Counted from the first letter of the stretch, positions 53,528 to 64,000 are shown. The stretch: 64,000 nucleotides of DNA from Clarkia xantiana subsp. parviflora (GCA_036873135.1 JAPTYO010000015.1:4796839-4860838), one strand, 5' to 3'. Notes: generated by a model from the letters alone, not told the origin. Program-made: numbers and translations.

Positions 53528-56388
53528 ACAAGGCTTGCCCTAAGGACTCATATCCCCTACCAAGAATAGATCAGTTAGTGGATGCAACATCGGGTCATCA
53601 ACTAATGAGCTTCATGGATGCATACTCAGGATATAACCAGATAAAAATGGCCCCTGAGGACGCCCCTCACACAGCATTCTATGCTGATAGCGAGATATAC
53701 CATTACACGGTGATGCCTTTCGGACTCATAAATGCTGGAGCAACATATCAAAGAATGGTCAACAAAATCTTTGGGGACATGATAGGGAAGACAATGGAGG
53801 CATATGTGGACGATATGATAGTCAAATCCAAAGAGAAGAAGGACCATATGGAGAACCTTCGCTCAACATTCGAGAGGATGAGGCAATACCAGGTCCGTCT
53901 AAACCCGAAAAAATGTGCATTTGGGGTGCAATCAGGGAAATTTTTAGGCTTCATGGTAAGCCAGCGAGGCATAGAGGTAAACCCCGAAAAACTTCAAGCA
54001 ATTGAAGAAATGCAGTCACCTACGAAGCACAAAGAGGTTCAACGACTGAACGGGAGGTTGGCAGCCCTTAACAGATTCCTATCCAAAATAGGAGACAAGG
54101 CATTACCCTTCTTTGAGGTACTAAGGGCAAACAAGAAATTTGAATGGACACCGAGATGTGAGGAAGCCTTCCAGCAACTCAAGCAACACCTAAAAACACT
54201 ACCGCCCTTAGCAAAGCCTACACCAGGGGAGCCCCTCTACCTCTACATCTCCGTGAGCAATGTGGCAGTAAGCTCAGTGCTAATTAAAGAGGAAAACGCT
54301 GCACAATTGCCGGTATACTTCGTAAGCAAAACATTGGCAAAGTATGAGATCAACTACTTGCCAATAGAAAAGTACCTCTATGCACTGATTATATCAGCAA
54401 GAAAGTTGAGACCGTACTTTCATGGGCATGAAGTAACAGTCCTCACAGACCAACCATTGAAACACCTCCCGCAGAGACCAGACACATCGGGAAGACTGAC
54501 CAAATGGGCAATTGAGCTAAGTGAGTTTCGCATTCATTTCGCCCCAAGAACAGCCATAAAGGGTCAGGCTCTAGCAGATTTTATCGCCGAATTCACTGGA
54601 ATTAATCCAGACGAAGACTTGGGAGAAATCAAAACTACATGCGATGCAAGTAGTAGTCAGGAGAAACAATCAGAAGAATTATGGGAGATGCATACTGATG
54701 GGTCATCCAACGGAGGAGGTTCAGGTGCGGGCCTCTTACTATACCCACCAAACAGCGATACACCTATGCGCTATGCCATGGCACTTACCTTTAAGGCAAC
54801 AAACAATGAGGCTGAGTACGAAGCACTAATAACAGGCCTGAGAATAGCCAAAGGAGTAGGGGCAAAGCATTTAAAGGTCAAGTGTGATTCTCAACTAGTT
54901 GTCAATCAAGTGAAAGGAATCTACACTGCAAAGTCCGAAAACATGCAGAGATACTTACAGCAAGCCAAGGACCTGATAAAGAGCTTCCAAAGCTTCGACA
55001 TTGAGTCAGTCCCAAGAGAACAAAACCAAGAGGCAGACGCCTTAAGTAAACTAGCCTTAGGGGCAGAAGCAGGCAAAGAGGTTCACTTCGTAGAGCAAAG
55101 AATGCAATCAGTGATAGAACAAATAGAGGTTCTAGCAATAGATGAAGCAGAAGCCTGGATGACACCAATGCGACAATACATCATGGAAGGAAAGCTCCCA
55201 AAAGATAAGGTGGAAGCAGTCAAGATTGAAAGGATGGCTAGGAATTACGCAGTGATGGACAATGAACTCTACAAGAAAGGATACTCCACACCTTTCCTCA
55301 AATGCATAGCATACCCAGAAACAGAGAGGGTGCTTGCAGAACTCCATGAGGGAGATGCGGGGTGCCATGAAGGAGCACGGTCAATAAGCCGAAAGGTCTA
55401 CAACCTAGGATACTATTGGCCATCAATGAGCAAAGAAGTAGCAGACTTGGTACAAAAATGTGATCACTGCCAAAGGTACTCCAGAAATATAACAGCCCCA
55501 CCAGCAAAGCTAAGCTCCATCTCAGGAGCCTGGCCTTTCGCGCAATGGGGGATTGATTTGATAGGCCCCCTACCAAAAACAAAAGGTCAGAAGACTTGCA
55601 TAATTGTTGCAATAGACTACTTCTCAAAGTGGATAGAAGCAAAGGCAATGGGGAAGACAACAGACGACCAAGTCGTCAATTTCATCCAATCTCACATTGT
55701 CTCGAGGTACGGGGTGCCAAGAGCAATAATAAGTGACAATGGCCCACAATTCAAGAGCAAGAAATTGCAGTGGTATTGCGAAAAACTGAATATAGACCAC
55801 CGTTTCGCATCAGTAAAGCACCCTCAGACAAACGGACAGGTAGAATCGGCAAACAAGATAGTGCTAGATGGCCTAAAGAAACGACTCCACGCCACCAAGG
55901 GAAGTTGGGTAGATGAGCTGGAAAATGTTCTATGGGCAGTGCGGACAACACCAAAGATATCCACAGGAGAAACGCCATTTGGCCTAGTGTACGGAACTGA
56001 AGCGGTGGCACCAGCAGAAATAGCTGTACAATCACTGAGGACCAAGTACTTTGAGGAGCATGAGAACAACAAAGCAAGACTTTTAGATTTAGACATGGTG
56101 GAGGATAAAAGGTGGAATTCAGAAGAAGCACAGACACGAATGCGCCTTGTCTCAGCAAGATACTACAACCGCCAAGTCAAGGAGAGACAATTCCACGTAG
56201 GAGAACTGGTACTAAGAAGGAATGAGTTCTCACACTTAGACCAAGTCAGAAAATTATCTCCGAAATGGGAAGGACCATACAAGATAGCGTCAGTTCCCTA
56301 CGTAAACGCTTACCGCCTCGAAGATGGGGAGGGGTATATCTCCACAAACACCTTCAGTGGAGAGCACCTAAAGAAGTACTACGTATAA
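53455..56388 (+). pseudogene. pol: RT-E RT, RNase H, archaeal-type RNase H and integrase
   Basis: Uninterrupted frame. GGSWRMCIDYRDLNKACP, MPFGLINAGATYQRM, YVDD at 53813-53824, gypsy RNase H (YFVSKTLAKYEINY), HFAPRTAIKGQALADFIAEF, archaeal-type RNase H MHTDGSSNGGGSGAGL with NNEAEYEAL, integrase CHEGARS, CDHCQRYS, WGIDLIGPLPK, IISDNGPQF, NGQVESANK and the C-terminal KWEGPYKIASV, ending HLKKYYV. The coding strand is markedly A-rich compared with RT-C. About 70% like the other pols by eye. Confidence 0.93.
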
Positions 56389-56690
56389 GAAGAAAGCACA
56401 AACAAAAGACCATATCCTTAGTTTCATATTTCACATTTTGCATGTTTCAGCTTTACAAGCTTTTCAAAAAACAACTTTAGAGAAGGAGAACTCACGAAGT
56501 TACTCCAACTCTACAACTATCTTTGATTCCTACAAAGGATGTCTTGGTGCACCAAGGCATCCCAAGTGTACAAAAACATGAATGCTCCTAAGGGAGTAGA
56601 AGTTACTCAAAAGTATTTTCCAGTGAATGTAGTGGTATAGTCACGAAGTTATCCTTACACAGATATGACTTCAAGTCAATGACAGGTTCG
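56389..56690 (+). other. RT-E spacer after pol
   Basis: Noncoding, partly matching RT-D 7013-7273 on the other strand. No feature seen. Confidence 0.5.
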
Positions 56691-57320
56691 ACGCCCCCAA
56701 GAGCGTATCTTGAGAGTAGTTCTTATACTACGACATTCGACGCCCCCAAGAGCGTATCTTGAGAGTAGTTTTCATACTACGACATTCGACGCCCCCAAGA
56801 GCGTATCTTGAGAGTAGTTATTACACTACGAATTCGACGCACCAAGAGCGTATCTTGAGAGTGGTTTCCAAAAACTACGAACTTCGACGCCCCCAGGAGC
56901 GTATCCTGAGAGTAGTGTTCATACTACGACCTTCGACGCCCCCAAGAGCGTATCTTGAGAGTAGTTATTACACTACGAATTCGACGCACCAAGAGCGTAT
57001 CTTGAGAGTGGTTTCCAAAAACTACGAATTCGACGCCCCAGGAGCGTATCTTGAGGTAGATTTGCAACCTACCAGATTCGACGCCCCCAAGAGCGTATCT
57101 TGAGGTAGAAAAAACACTACCAGTTCGACGCCCCCAAGAGCGTATCTTGAGGTAGATTTCAAACTACCAGTTCGACGCCCACCAAGAGCGTATCTTTGGT
57201 CTAACTTGAGCCCTCCGGGAGCCTATCCTGTGAAACGTTAAGTGCCGTCCGAGAGCCTGTCTCGTGAACAGATTTCGACGCCCACCAAGAGCGTATCTTT
57301 GGACTAACAGTACAACGTAT
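56691..57320 (+). repeat. RT-E minisatellites
   Basis: About nine copies of TTCGACGCCCCCAAGAGCGT, ATCTTGAGAGTAG with small ACTAC palindromes, then a shortened form of the RT-D 120-bp unit (GAGCCTATCCTGTGAAACGT). Same orientation relative to the element as in RT-D. Confidence 0.9.
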
Positions 57321-57726
57321 ACCGTGTAAGGGGTATCAGAAGAGATCATCACACCATGCTTAGAAGGATACCATGCTCAGAAGGATACCATGCTCAGAAG
57401 GATAACACAAGAAAGAAATTTCTAAGTAAAGTAATGTGAAGAACAAGTAATGTTTCTTCTTTATGAAATGGCAGGTAAGACATGAAGGAAAGCACGAAAG
57501 AAGGATAAGTAAAGGAAACACACCAAGGGAAGGGTCCATACCCAAAGAGCCATACACAAGGCATAGGGAGACATCATGAGAAGAGATATAAGCACACGGC
57601 CATGTATACAACGAGTAGAGACAAGTGTATCAAACAAAGATGGCAACACTAAGAAAGGTGGAGTTTTAAACTCTAAAGACAACCACAACTCACAAACACA
57701 CGAGACTACCACAAGAAATAGGGGTA
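57321..57726 (-). other. 3' flank of RT-E antisense gene
   Basis: Begins with three short repeats of CATGCTCAGAAGGATA, then sequence matching RT-D 5700-6050. No ORF supported. Confidence 0.5.
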
Positions 57727-58520
57727 CTATCCCCTCATCTTCGCAATATGCTTAATAGCAAAGTCTGACAAATCACCAAGTCGAGAGAAAGGAAAGTCAG
57801 GAGCAATCATGTGAATACGCTCAAGAATCTCCTTCAAGGAAATACGTTTCGCCACAGAGCAGCGAACGTCGATAGCAGCCTGATAAGCGGAGGAGGCCAT
57901 ATACTCAGCAATGGCACACTCCTTCGCCTCCATACGACACATTTCCTCCAGAGAGATTAACTCAGCAGCCCGGAGTGTCTCATCACAATAAGACCTTTGT
58001 CTCAACGCCTCAACCTCTTCATTAAGAAGAGCAATGCGACCCTCCAAGTCTCGGCACCGCAAATCAGTGATGCGACTATGCTCCAAACAGCTAATAAGAC
58101 TGGATTTAAGGGAAACACAAATGTCCTCGTACACCTTCCTCTCCTCAGCAAGATCAATAGCAAGAGTGGATAAATTAACAAGGTCGGCCATACCCTACAA
58201 CAAAAACAAAAAATGAGACGGATAACACACGGAGAAGAAATATGCTAAAGGATAAAACGGTTACATTACAGGAGCATAGCGAGCCAACACATCACGAGCC
58301 AACTCATATGTTGCCTCCGACCCTTTGGATAGGGACACACGATCGGCAGGAGGAACAGCAGACTGCAGAACACGAACTCCAACCTCAGGAGTTTGCAAAG
58401 AAGATTGGTTGTCAAAACGAGCCCCACGCCCATAATAAGGCGCCCACTCAGACCCAACAATTCCATCAACAGGTGGACGAGACAGCTCCTTCCGACTCAG
58501 ACGCGGAAGACGAAGTCTAC
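57727..58520 (-). CDS. RT-E antisense gene, two 3' exons (coiled coil)
   Basis: Exon 58270-58520 (acceptor TTATAG, donor GTAATG) matches the RT-D exon at 4750-4997 (VGSEWAPYYG, LQTPEVGVRVLQSAVPP, LARYAP). The intron is 58195-58269 (75 nt), then exon 57727-58194 starts GMADLVNLSTLAIDLAEERK, aligns with the RT-D coiled coil and ends KHIAKMRG. The N-terminal gypsy-type-transposon domain is missing upstream; a 63-bp minisatellite occupies that region. It may be a truncated gene or part of a longer unrecognised transcript. Confidence 0.6.
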
Positions 58521-58914
58521 CTATAACAGAGCACAGAGTAAATACCAATGTACACTAAGGAAACTCAGAGGCTCAAGGACTAACCAAACAAGGAAGAAGG
58601 AAAAGATGGCTCCAGGACCTTCGATTGGGGGCATCAATATAGAAAGAAGATGGCACCCTAACGTCACCACTCTTACCTCAAGTTAGAGAACACCTCCCCA
58701 CACCATAGAAAACCGATCTTTTTGCAATCGAAGGTCCGGTCCCAGAATTAACTACTCCCACACGTACTGGCCTCTTACTCCTCATCAATCACCGGAGAGT
58801 TCTGCTGATCGAAAAAACACAGGCTTAGCCTAAAGAAAATAGAAAGCGAACAGTGGACAACAGATACAAACTCATTCCCCTAAAAAGATGGACACAAGGT
58901 AAAAAGACAAGAAT
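58521..58914 (-). other. Upstream part of RT-E antisense gene, unresolved
   Basis: It should hold the basic linker exon seen in RT-D at 4411-4680, but I cannot align it. No supported ORF. Confidence 0.35.
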
Positions 58915-59175
58915 AGAAAGACCCCACCAGCCAACAGGCAAAGGCAGGGGGGCAGGGGGAGATAGTAATAACCCCCAGCATAAGGAGACCCTACCAGCCA
59001 ACAGGCAGAGGCAGGGGGGCAGGGGGAGATAGTAATAACCCCCAGCATAATGAGACCCCACCAGCCAACAGGCAGAGGCAGGGGGAGATAGTAATAACCC
59101 CCAGCATAAGGAGACCCCACCAGCCAACAGGCAGAGGCAGGGGGACAGAGGGAGATAGTAATAACCCCCAGCATA
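58915..59175 (-). repeat. 63-bp minisatellite inside the RT-E antisense region
   Basis: About four to five copies of a unit with ACCCCACCAGCCAACAGGCA, GAGGCAGGGGG and AGATAGTAATAACCCCCAGC. Chance ORFs over it are repeat translations. Not seen in RT-D. Confidence 0.9.
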
Positions 59176-59529
59176 AGGAGAGAGACACCACTGGCCAACT
59201 AGCAGAGACAGGGGGCAAAAGGAGATAATTATAATCCCAATAGGGAGGACTTCGCCCGCCAGTAAGCGGAAACATGAAGGTAAAAAGATGAAAAATGACG
59301 AACCAAATAGGACTACATTACCAGGAAGACATACAAATCAAGAACGAGACAAGTAAGGAAACGATTGAAGGAGAAGCAGAATTAAGTCCCTCAAGAGCAA
59401 TGCTTACACAAGAGAAGAAACACGTACCTCAATACAACACCCGCCCCGAGAAGTAAGTCCGACTGGAAATTCCACCGTCAAAAAGAAAAGAAGGGAAAAG
59501 AACAACGAGAATGAGGTAATCACTTGCCC

Positions 59530-59536
59530 TTTTATA
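59530..59536 (-). promoter_or_regulatory. TATA box of RT-E antisense gene
   Basis: Minus-strand TATAAAA in GCTATAAAAGGGC. The start codon downstream was not identified. Confidence 0.55.
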
Positions 59537-59861
59537 GCACAAAGGATTAGGGTTTTTCTAAAGTCGCTAAATCAACACCGTTGAATTTTAGAAAAGAAAT
59601 TTTCAAGGGACAAGATTCAAAAACTAGTTCCCGTTAACCACGGTTAAACTCATACTCACCATAGTTAACATCCCCTAAGGTTTATTTCCTAGTATTCCAT
59701 ACTTAGAAAAGGCCAAAATTAAATTTTTCCTCACGTAGATAGAATCCCGGCACGAAATTGAAGCATAAGTTATTTAGTTGCATTCATATCACACCCCTGT
59801 GCAAGTGTGTATTTTTTGAGTATGCACCTGTAGCAAAGATAAGTTTATTATTCCTACCGCA

Positions 59862-59891
59862 CACGGACGCTTGCCTAGGCACACGTCCGTG
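59862..59891. repeat. 30-nt near-perfect palindrome in RT-E 3' noncoding region
   Basis: CACGGACGCTTGCCT pairs with AGGCACACGTCCGTG, 13 of 15 positions, with no loop. A decayed copy exists in RT-D at about 1864-1894. Confidence 0.75.
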
Positions 59892-60059
59892 CTACTCTGA
59901 CGTTTACAATTCCTCTATCTCATAAGGCAGGGGGCAGAGTCAGAGGCACGTATCTAAGGGTAAGCGAGCATTCAGACAAGAAGGTAAAATCCCGGTTTCA
60001 AATTGCGCGTGTCATACCATCCTAAAATAGAGTCAATCAAGGGTTAGGCCATTGGTTGA

Positions 60060-60071
60060 CTCGGGGGCATG
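60060..60071 (+). promoter_or_regulatory. RT-E polypurine tract
   Basis: CTCGGGGGCATG directly before the 3' LTR. Confidence 0.88.
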
Positions 60072-60926
60072 TGATGGATATACGCCCAATTTGAACCCGT
60101 TGACTTCCAAACCGTTATATTTTTATCGTCCCATTAACGTTTGTAAATCGAAACTTCAACCCGAACACTTCACGAGAACATCAACGGCTCGAACGGGGCC
60201 GAAGCGCCCATCCGGCCAAGGTAAACTCACCTAGGTGAGGTTGGGTGGCCACACCCGACCTCCCCTAGGAGAGATCGGGTCAGCCAACCCGATCTCTCCT
60301 AGGGGAGATCGGGTGGACCAACCCGATCTCTCCTAGGAGAGATCGGGTCGGCCAACCCGATCTCTCCTAGGAGGGATGGGGTTGGCCAACCCCATCCCCC
60401 CTAGGAGGGGTTGGGTGCCCTCACCCAACCCCTACCCTTGGGGGTCGGATTTCTCCCCCCCCAAGGGCCCCTGCGCCATTTTCGGACACCCACATCCCGG
60501 TTCACGTCGCCTACCTTCTCCGTATCCTAAGGTCTTAATTGTGCGCTTAAAGGTTAATTAATTGTATTTAAAGGTTAACGATGTCATTAAGCCACCTTAA
60601 TGACACCGTTGCCTATAAATACCCCACCTTCACAACTCATTTGATCATCTTGGCAATTTAGATTATTTTGCTCTGACATCTCTCTAGCTTTATCTCTCTA
60701 AAAACGATACTGACTTAGGCATCGGAGAGGGTTCATCAGGCACCACCCCCCCCCCCCCCTCTGTGCCTGGTACTGCCCCTTCTGCAGGGCGAAAGGAGAA
60801 GAGAAGCTAAGGAAGGAAGGACGAAAGCTAAGACAGTACAACCTAAGAGAACCGGATCATCCACATCTCCAGTGAGGAACGAGATTTGAGCCGACCACCC
60901 GTTGACCCAGATCCCGGAACCTAACA
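60072..60926 (+). repeat. RT-E 3' LTR (855 bp)
   Basis: Same ends as the 5' LTR; the hairpin array is two units shorter. Confidence 0.96.
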
Positions 60927-60931
60927 GTTTC
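60927..60931. repeat. RT-E target site duplication, right copy (GTTTC)
   Basis: Matches 51488-51492. Confidence 0.93.
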
Positions 60932-62422
60932 CACCCGACGAAACTGTTCGCCGGTCGGGGTTTTCTCCCCAGTTGAGGGAGGCGCCCCTGTTGAAGACGG
61001 TGCACTTGCGGAAGCTTCAGCACCCGATGGAGCCCCTGAGCGACCTGCACCTAGAGGACGAGAGGCTTCAGAAATGTATTCAGGGAGTTCATCAGGATTC
61101 TTACACCAAACAATACGTCGGGAGACATATTGATCCTTCCCGTGGTAGTGGTAGTAGCCCGCCTTCAAGACACGAGGAGTTTCGCCTCGAAGGATTCGTC
61201 TGACGTCAGCAATACGGGCCTCCCTGGTTGAAGGAATCAAATCCTTCGGGACCATCCTCCTATACGATTTAATAGCGAGTCGGAGTTTTTTACCTTCTTC
61301 AGCATTCTGGACGTCGAAGAGTTGGTCCAGCTCCACGCGCTTCCGCTTAGGTTGCTCCGCAGAAGGAGACCCGACGGAGCAGCAGCCTTCTTGGCGGACT
61401 TCCTCTTCCGCGAAGGACGGACGGCATCGGTCTCCCCCTGCTTAAGGAACAGATCGGTCAGCACGGATACCCTCTTGGCTGCAAACAGTAAAAGAAAAAG
61501 TTAGAGATTTACCCAGGGAACCACATTGGAGGGGCCGTCGAAGAGCTGCCCCCCGGAGATTATGTCGAGGAGTCGGATCCCGGCGTTCACCAGGTCCCGC
61601 TCCACGAGAGAATTGGCGTCGAGGGGAGTGTAGGACTCCCCCCATCGGTAGAGCTGGATGAGTTAAAGAGTTTGGAAATCTTCGTCGGTATAGGTGTGGA
61701 AGGCAGGCGGAGAGTCTGCTTCCACCTCCCATCGGGGCCATGGGATCGAAGAATGTTGGATGAAGAAGTAGCTCCTTTTCCAACTGCTGTTATCAGACCC
61801 CGTATCAACCAGGAGTCCCCGACCCTTGACCACCTTCCAGGTGTCACTGGTCCAGTTACACCGTCCAAGTTGTGCCTTGTTCCACTTCGGCATTCGGGGG
61901 TAGAAGGCGCAAACCCCCGCCTCGTTGCACTTCATCCCGTAGAAGGTCCTGAAGAGCTTGAGGCTGTATACCCACCGCTGTCGGAAGCAGAGGACCTGGA
62001 AAGCATTCCACAGGCGAATGGCATGCGGAGAGAAGGTGGTCGGATGAGTTTTGTAATGCTGGCACATCTCGACCAGATTGCCACAAAAACGGAATCTGAT
62101 CCCCGCTGATACTTGCCCCGTAGAGACAAATACCTCCCCTTTTCGGGGACGAGTAACCTCAAGGTTACCCGAGGGGCGAGGCCAGGGATACGGGAAACGA
62201 GGTTCCCAAGTAGAAGTGATGCACCCCTCTCGGAGAGCTGCATCATAAGCGGTGTTGGAGGTTTCATTCAGAGCATAATCAAAGTTGAAGGGCTTTCTCC
62301 CCTCAGAGCTGGATCCACTGTCTGAAAAGTAGCAATGGCAAGGAAGGCACAGTGGGATTTTCGGAAAGCTGCAAACAAGGAAAAGATGAACAAGCAACGA
62401 AGAAGAAATCCTTACCAGACAT
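60932..62422 (-). pseudogene. RT-F antisense gene, N-terminal part
   Basis: Exon 1 is ATGTCTG at 62422-62416, with donor GTAAGG; intron 62322-62415 (94 nt, ends TTTTCAG). The next exon encodes SGSSSEGRKPFNFDYALNE, VSAGIRFRFCGNLVEMCQ, FSPHAIRLWNAFQVLCFRQ and WVYSLKLFRTFYG (gypsy-type-transposon domain), then a TAA near 61663 where RT-B has a Gln codon. A TTTGCAG acceptor near 61480 precedes AKRVSVLTDLFLKQGETDAV. The gene is cut at 60932 by RT-E and continues at 51487. Confidence 0.72.
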
Positions 62423-62582
62423 GACGAATTGGAAGTTGAAGGAATGAACGGGGCGTTGTCGGAAGGATGGTCGGAAAAGCACTAATGGTCTTCGGAATCG
62501 CAAAAGCTTGAATTCACAAAGGTTGCAGAGAGCTCCTGAAAATTCGAAGACGGTAAAAGTGATACAACACCCACGGTTAGGG

Positions 62583-62589
62583 TTTTATA
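62583..62589 (-). promoter_or_regulatory. TATA box of RT-F antisense gene
   Basis: Minus-strand TATAAAA in CCTATAAAACCC, about 161 nt before the antisense ATG. Confidence 0.65.
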
Positions 62590-62960
62590 GGCAAATAGGA
62601 CAGTTGAAGGGACACTTCGATCCGAGTCGTCGAAGTTGAAGAGTTTTAATCTGGACCGTTGAGATGGAACGTGCAGAAGGGTAACGGGCGTAATGATGAA
62701 ACGGCCTGAAAAGCACTTTTCAGAAAAAACAGGCGCGAAAAATCAGGCACGAGTGCCGAAGACGTCGCTTCACTAGCTGCTGCATTTATTGAACTGGGGA
62801 ATCGAAAAGTCCCTTCAGATTTGGCAGTTATCCGCAAAGTATCGAGGAAACGTGAAGGAGAAAGACTAGTATTGAGTGACTATGCCAAGGGAAAGATCCC
62901 CGATTCCAATGTCGGGAGGTCGAGAGTTGAAAGACACGACGAACTAAAAGTCCCTCGTGT
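62590..62960 (+). other. RT-F 3' noncoding region
   Basis: Upstream flank of the antisense gene up to the PPT. No ORF supported. Confidence 0.5.
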
Positions 62961-62972
62961 CTTGGGGGCAAA
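62961..62972 (+). promoter_or_regulatory. RT-F polypurine tract
   Basis: CTTGGGGGCAAA directly before the 3' LTR. Confidence 0.88.
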
Positions 62973-63626
62973 TGATGAGTTCGACTACAGCCGTTAGGCC
63001 CTTTAACGGTGAGGAAACGGCAAATAGGCCCGGTGGGCCCTAAACGAAGGCCAAGATGGCCCAGACAAAGGATCCCGACGAAGGGAGCCCGAGGATAAGA
63101 GGTCCCGACAGAGTCGGACCTGACAAGCGAGCTGAACGCTCCCGACGAGATGCCTCTGAGTAGGCCCCGATGACGAATCCCTGAGAACAATAGGCCCTGT
63201 CACGATGACGAGGGGCCCCGAGTTGTGACACAACGAGATAACTCTGGAGTCCCCGACATTAGTCGGGACTCGTTATCAGAGGATAAGGCCGAGATACGCG
63301 GGGCGTGGCCGAGATAAGCGAGATCATGGCCTAGATAGGCGGGATAACACCCGAGATACGCGGGATACGGGCTAACCACCCCCAACGGTTCACCAGGTAA
63401 CTGAGGCATCTCTTCGCCTATAAAAGGGCAAGAGGTCACCTCAGATCACTTACGTTGAAATACATTACTTGAGATTATTGCTTGCCAGTCCGGACGAAGT
63501 ACTCATTTAAGCATCGGAGAGGGATTCTGGGTCACCGCCCGGACTATCCCCTCTTGCAGGATTGCGTGGAGCGAAGGAGCTAGGATCGCCGTCAAAGACC
63601 GTACCGGAGTTCCACCGTGATCCACA
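62973..63626 (+). repeat. RT-F 3' LTR (654 bp)
   Basis: About 60 bp shorter than the 5' LTR through loss of three U3 repeat units; about 6 substitutions. It ends TCCACA. Confidence 0.95.
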
Positions 63627-63918
63627 GCCGGAGGCCGGTGGCGGTGGCCGGAGCGTGGTGGCCTTAAGGGCATAATTAGTGTGTAGGGGTATTTTAGACA
63701 TTTCACATTTTATTAATTAAATTGATAAATTGTATAATAATTACAAAAGGGTATTTTTGTCTTTTCACGTGGTTTTGTTAGATTTAACAGAAAATTTGGA
63801 CGGAAACTTGAAAAAACACAAAACTCAAAATTCAGGCCCTAATAATACGTTTTTTTAATTCAGACCCCTTGTGGCAACATGGGCAAACATTCAGGCCCCT
63901 ATTGTATTCTTAACCCAA
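63627..63918 (+). mobile_element. Long-TIR DNA transposon, right arm
   Basis: Starts with the GCCGG duplicate (63627-63631), continues the GGCCGGTGGCGGTGGCCGG centre, and ends in the inverted copy of the left arm (CTTAACCCAA). Confidence 0.75.
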
Positions 63919-64000
63919 GATTAAATTAATTAAGGTTTCTTATTAATCTGTGTTTGGATAACTAAGTGAGTTTGAAATATAGAAAGAAGAATTATTGCAG
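63919..64000. other. Right flank, nothing recognised
   Basis: AT-rich sequence outside the DNA transposon. Confidence 0.5.

Larger units (their letters stand above)
51493..60926 (+). mobile_element. RT-E: young gag-less, pol-bearing Tat-type element nested in RT-F
   Basis: LTRs 51493-52411 and 60072-60926 differ by about 2 substitutions plus array copy number. GTTTC duplications are perfect. Protease starts 29 bp after the PBS with no gag at all, and pol runs to 56388 with one frameshift. Minisatellites and the antisense gene follow. LTR, PBS, PPT and repeats match RT-D, which carries the gag. Confidence 0.95.
43302..63626 (+). mobile_element. RT-F: full-length Tat-type element, broken, hosting RT-E
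   Basis: LTRs at 43302-44015 and 62973-63626, GCCGG duplications, complete gag-pol order with about seven lesions, minisatellite, an antisense gene split by RT-E, PPT. The 3' LTR lacks one block of about 60 bp of U3 repeats and one base at its end. Without RT-E it is about 10.9 kb. RT-C is a close relative in pol but differs in LTR (about 80%) and PBS. Confidence 0.95.

Noticed and set aside
58825..59275. Overlapping minus-strand ORFs rich in GVSLCWGLLLSPP repeats
   Set aside because: They are translations of the 63-bp minisatellite in several frames.
13027..63626. Chromodomain at integrase C-termini
   Set aside because: All integrases end soon after the GPY/F-like motif with HLKK[Y/H][H/Y][V/A] and a stop; no chromodomain follows.

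Overview
The window is a block of nested plant LTR retrotransposons. No host gene was recognised. The organism is almost certainly a flowering plant: every complete pol is Ty3/gypsy of the Tat type (PR, RT, gypsy RNase H, a second archaeal-type RNase H, integrase, no chromodomain). Extra ORFs run antisense behind pol, and pol is followed by minisatellites. The species cannot be read from the sequence. Names RT-A to RT-F are mine.

Layout. RT-A (minus, 1-26735, left LTR cut by the window edge) carries two later insertions: RT-D (minus, 796-10984, in its 3' noncoding region) and RT-C (plus, 13027-20661, in its integrase). 26736-30586 is older AT-rich sequence with a possible Helitron end and Ty1/copia scraps. 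RT-B (plus, 30592-42280) is a full-length relative of RT-A. 42281-43301 is unique sequence plus the left arm of a long-TIR DNA transposon; its right arm is at 63627-63918. RT-F (plus, 43302-63626) split that transposon and was itself split by RT-E (plus, 51493-60926), inside RT-F's antisense gene. Perfect 5-bp target duplications support RT-B (ATGAT), RT-C (CTTGG), RT-D (ATGAT), RT-E (GTTTC) and RT-F (GCCGG). Hand-counted LTR divergence agrees with the nesting: A about 2.2%, B 1.2%, F 0.9%, D 0.7%, C 0.3%, E 0.2%.

How the parts relate. RT-A, RT-B and RT-F are gag-plus-pol elements broken by stops and frameshifts. RT-D encodes gag and protease but no RT or integrase. RT-E, which has the same LTR type (about 92% by eye) and the same internal repeats, encodes protease to integrase but no gag. 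RT-C, one of the two youngest, keeps an open 1297-residue pol but has lost the gag core. The window therefore suggests division of labour: pol-only and gag-only elements moving in trans.

Five elements (A, B, D, E, F) also carry an antisense gene between the minisatellite and the 3' LTR. In A, B, E and F it has a TATA box. In A, B and F it begins with a 7-nt first exon ending at a GT donor. Further GT-AG introns are visible in B, D and E. Where intact, the product has a putative gypsy-type-transposon domain and a C-terminal coiled coil. RT-A keeps a shortened version that is still open, and RT-C only a remnant.
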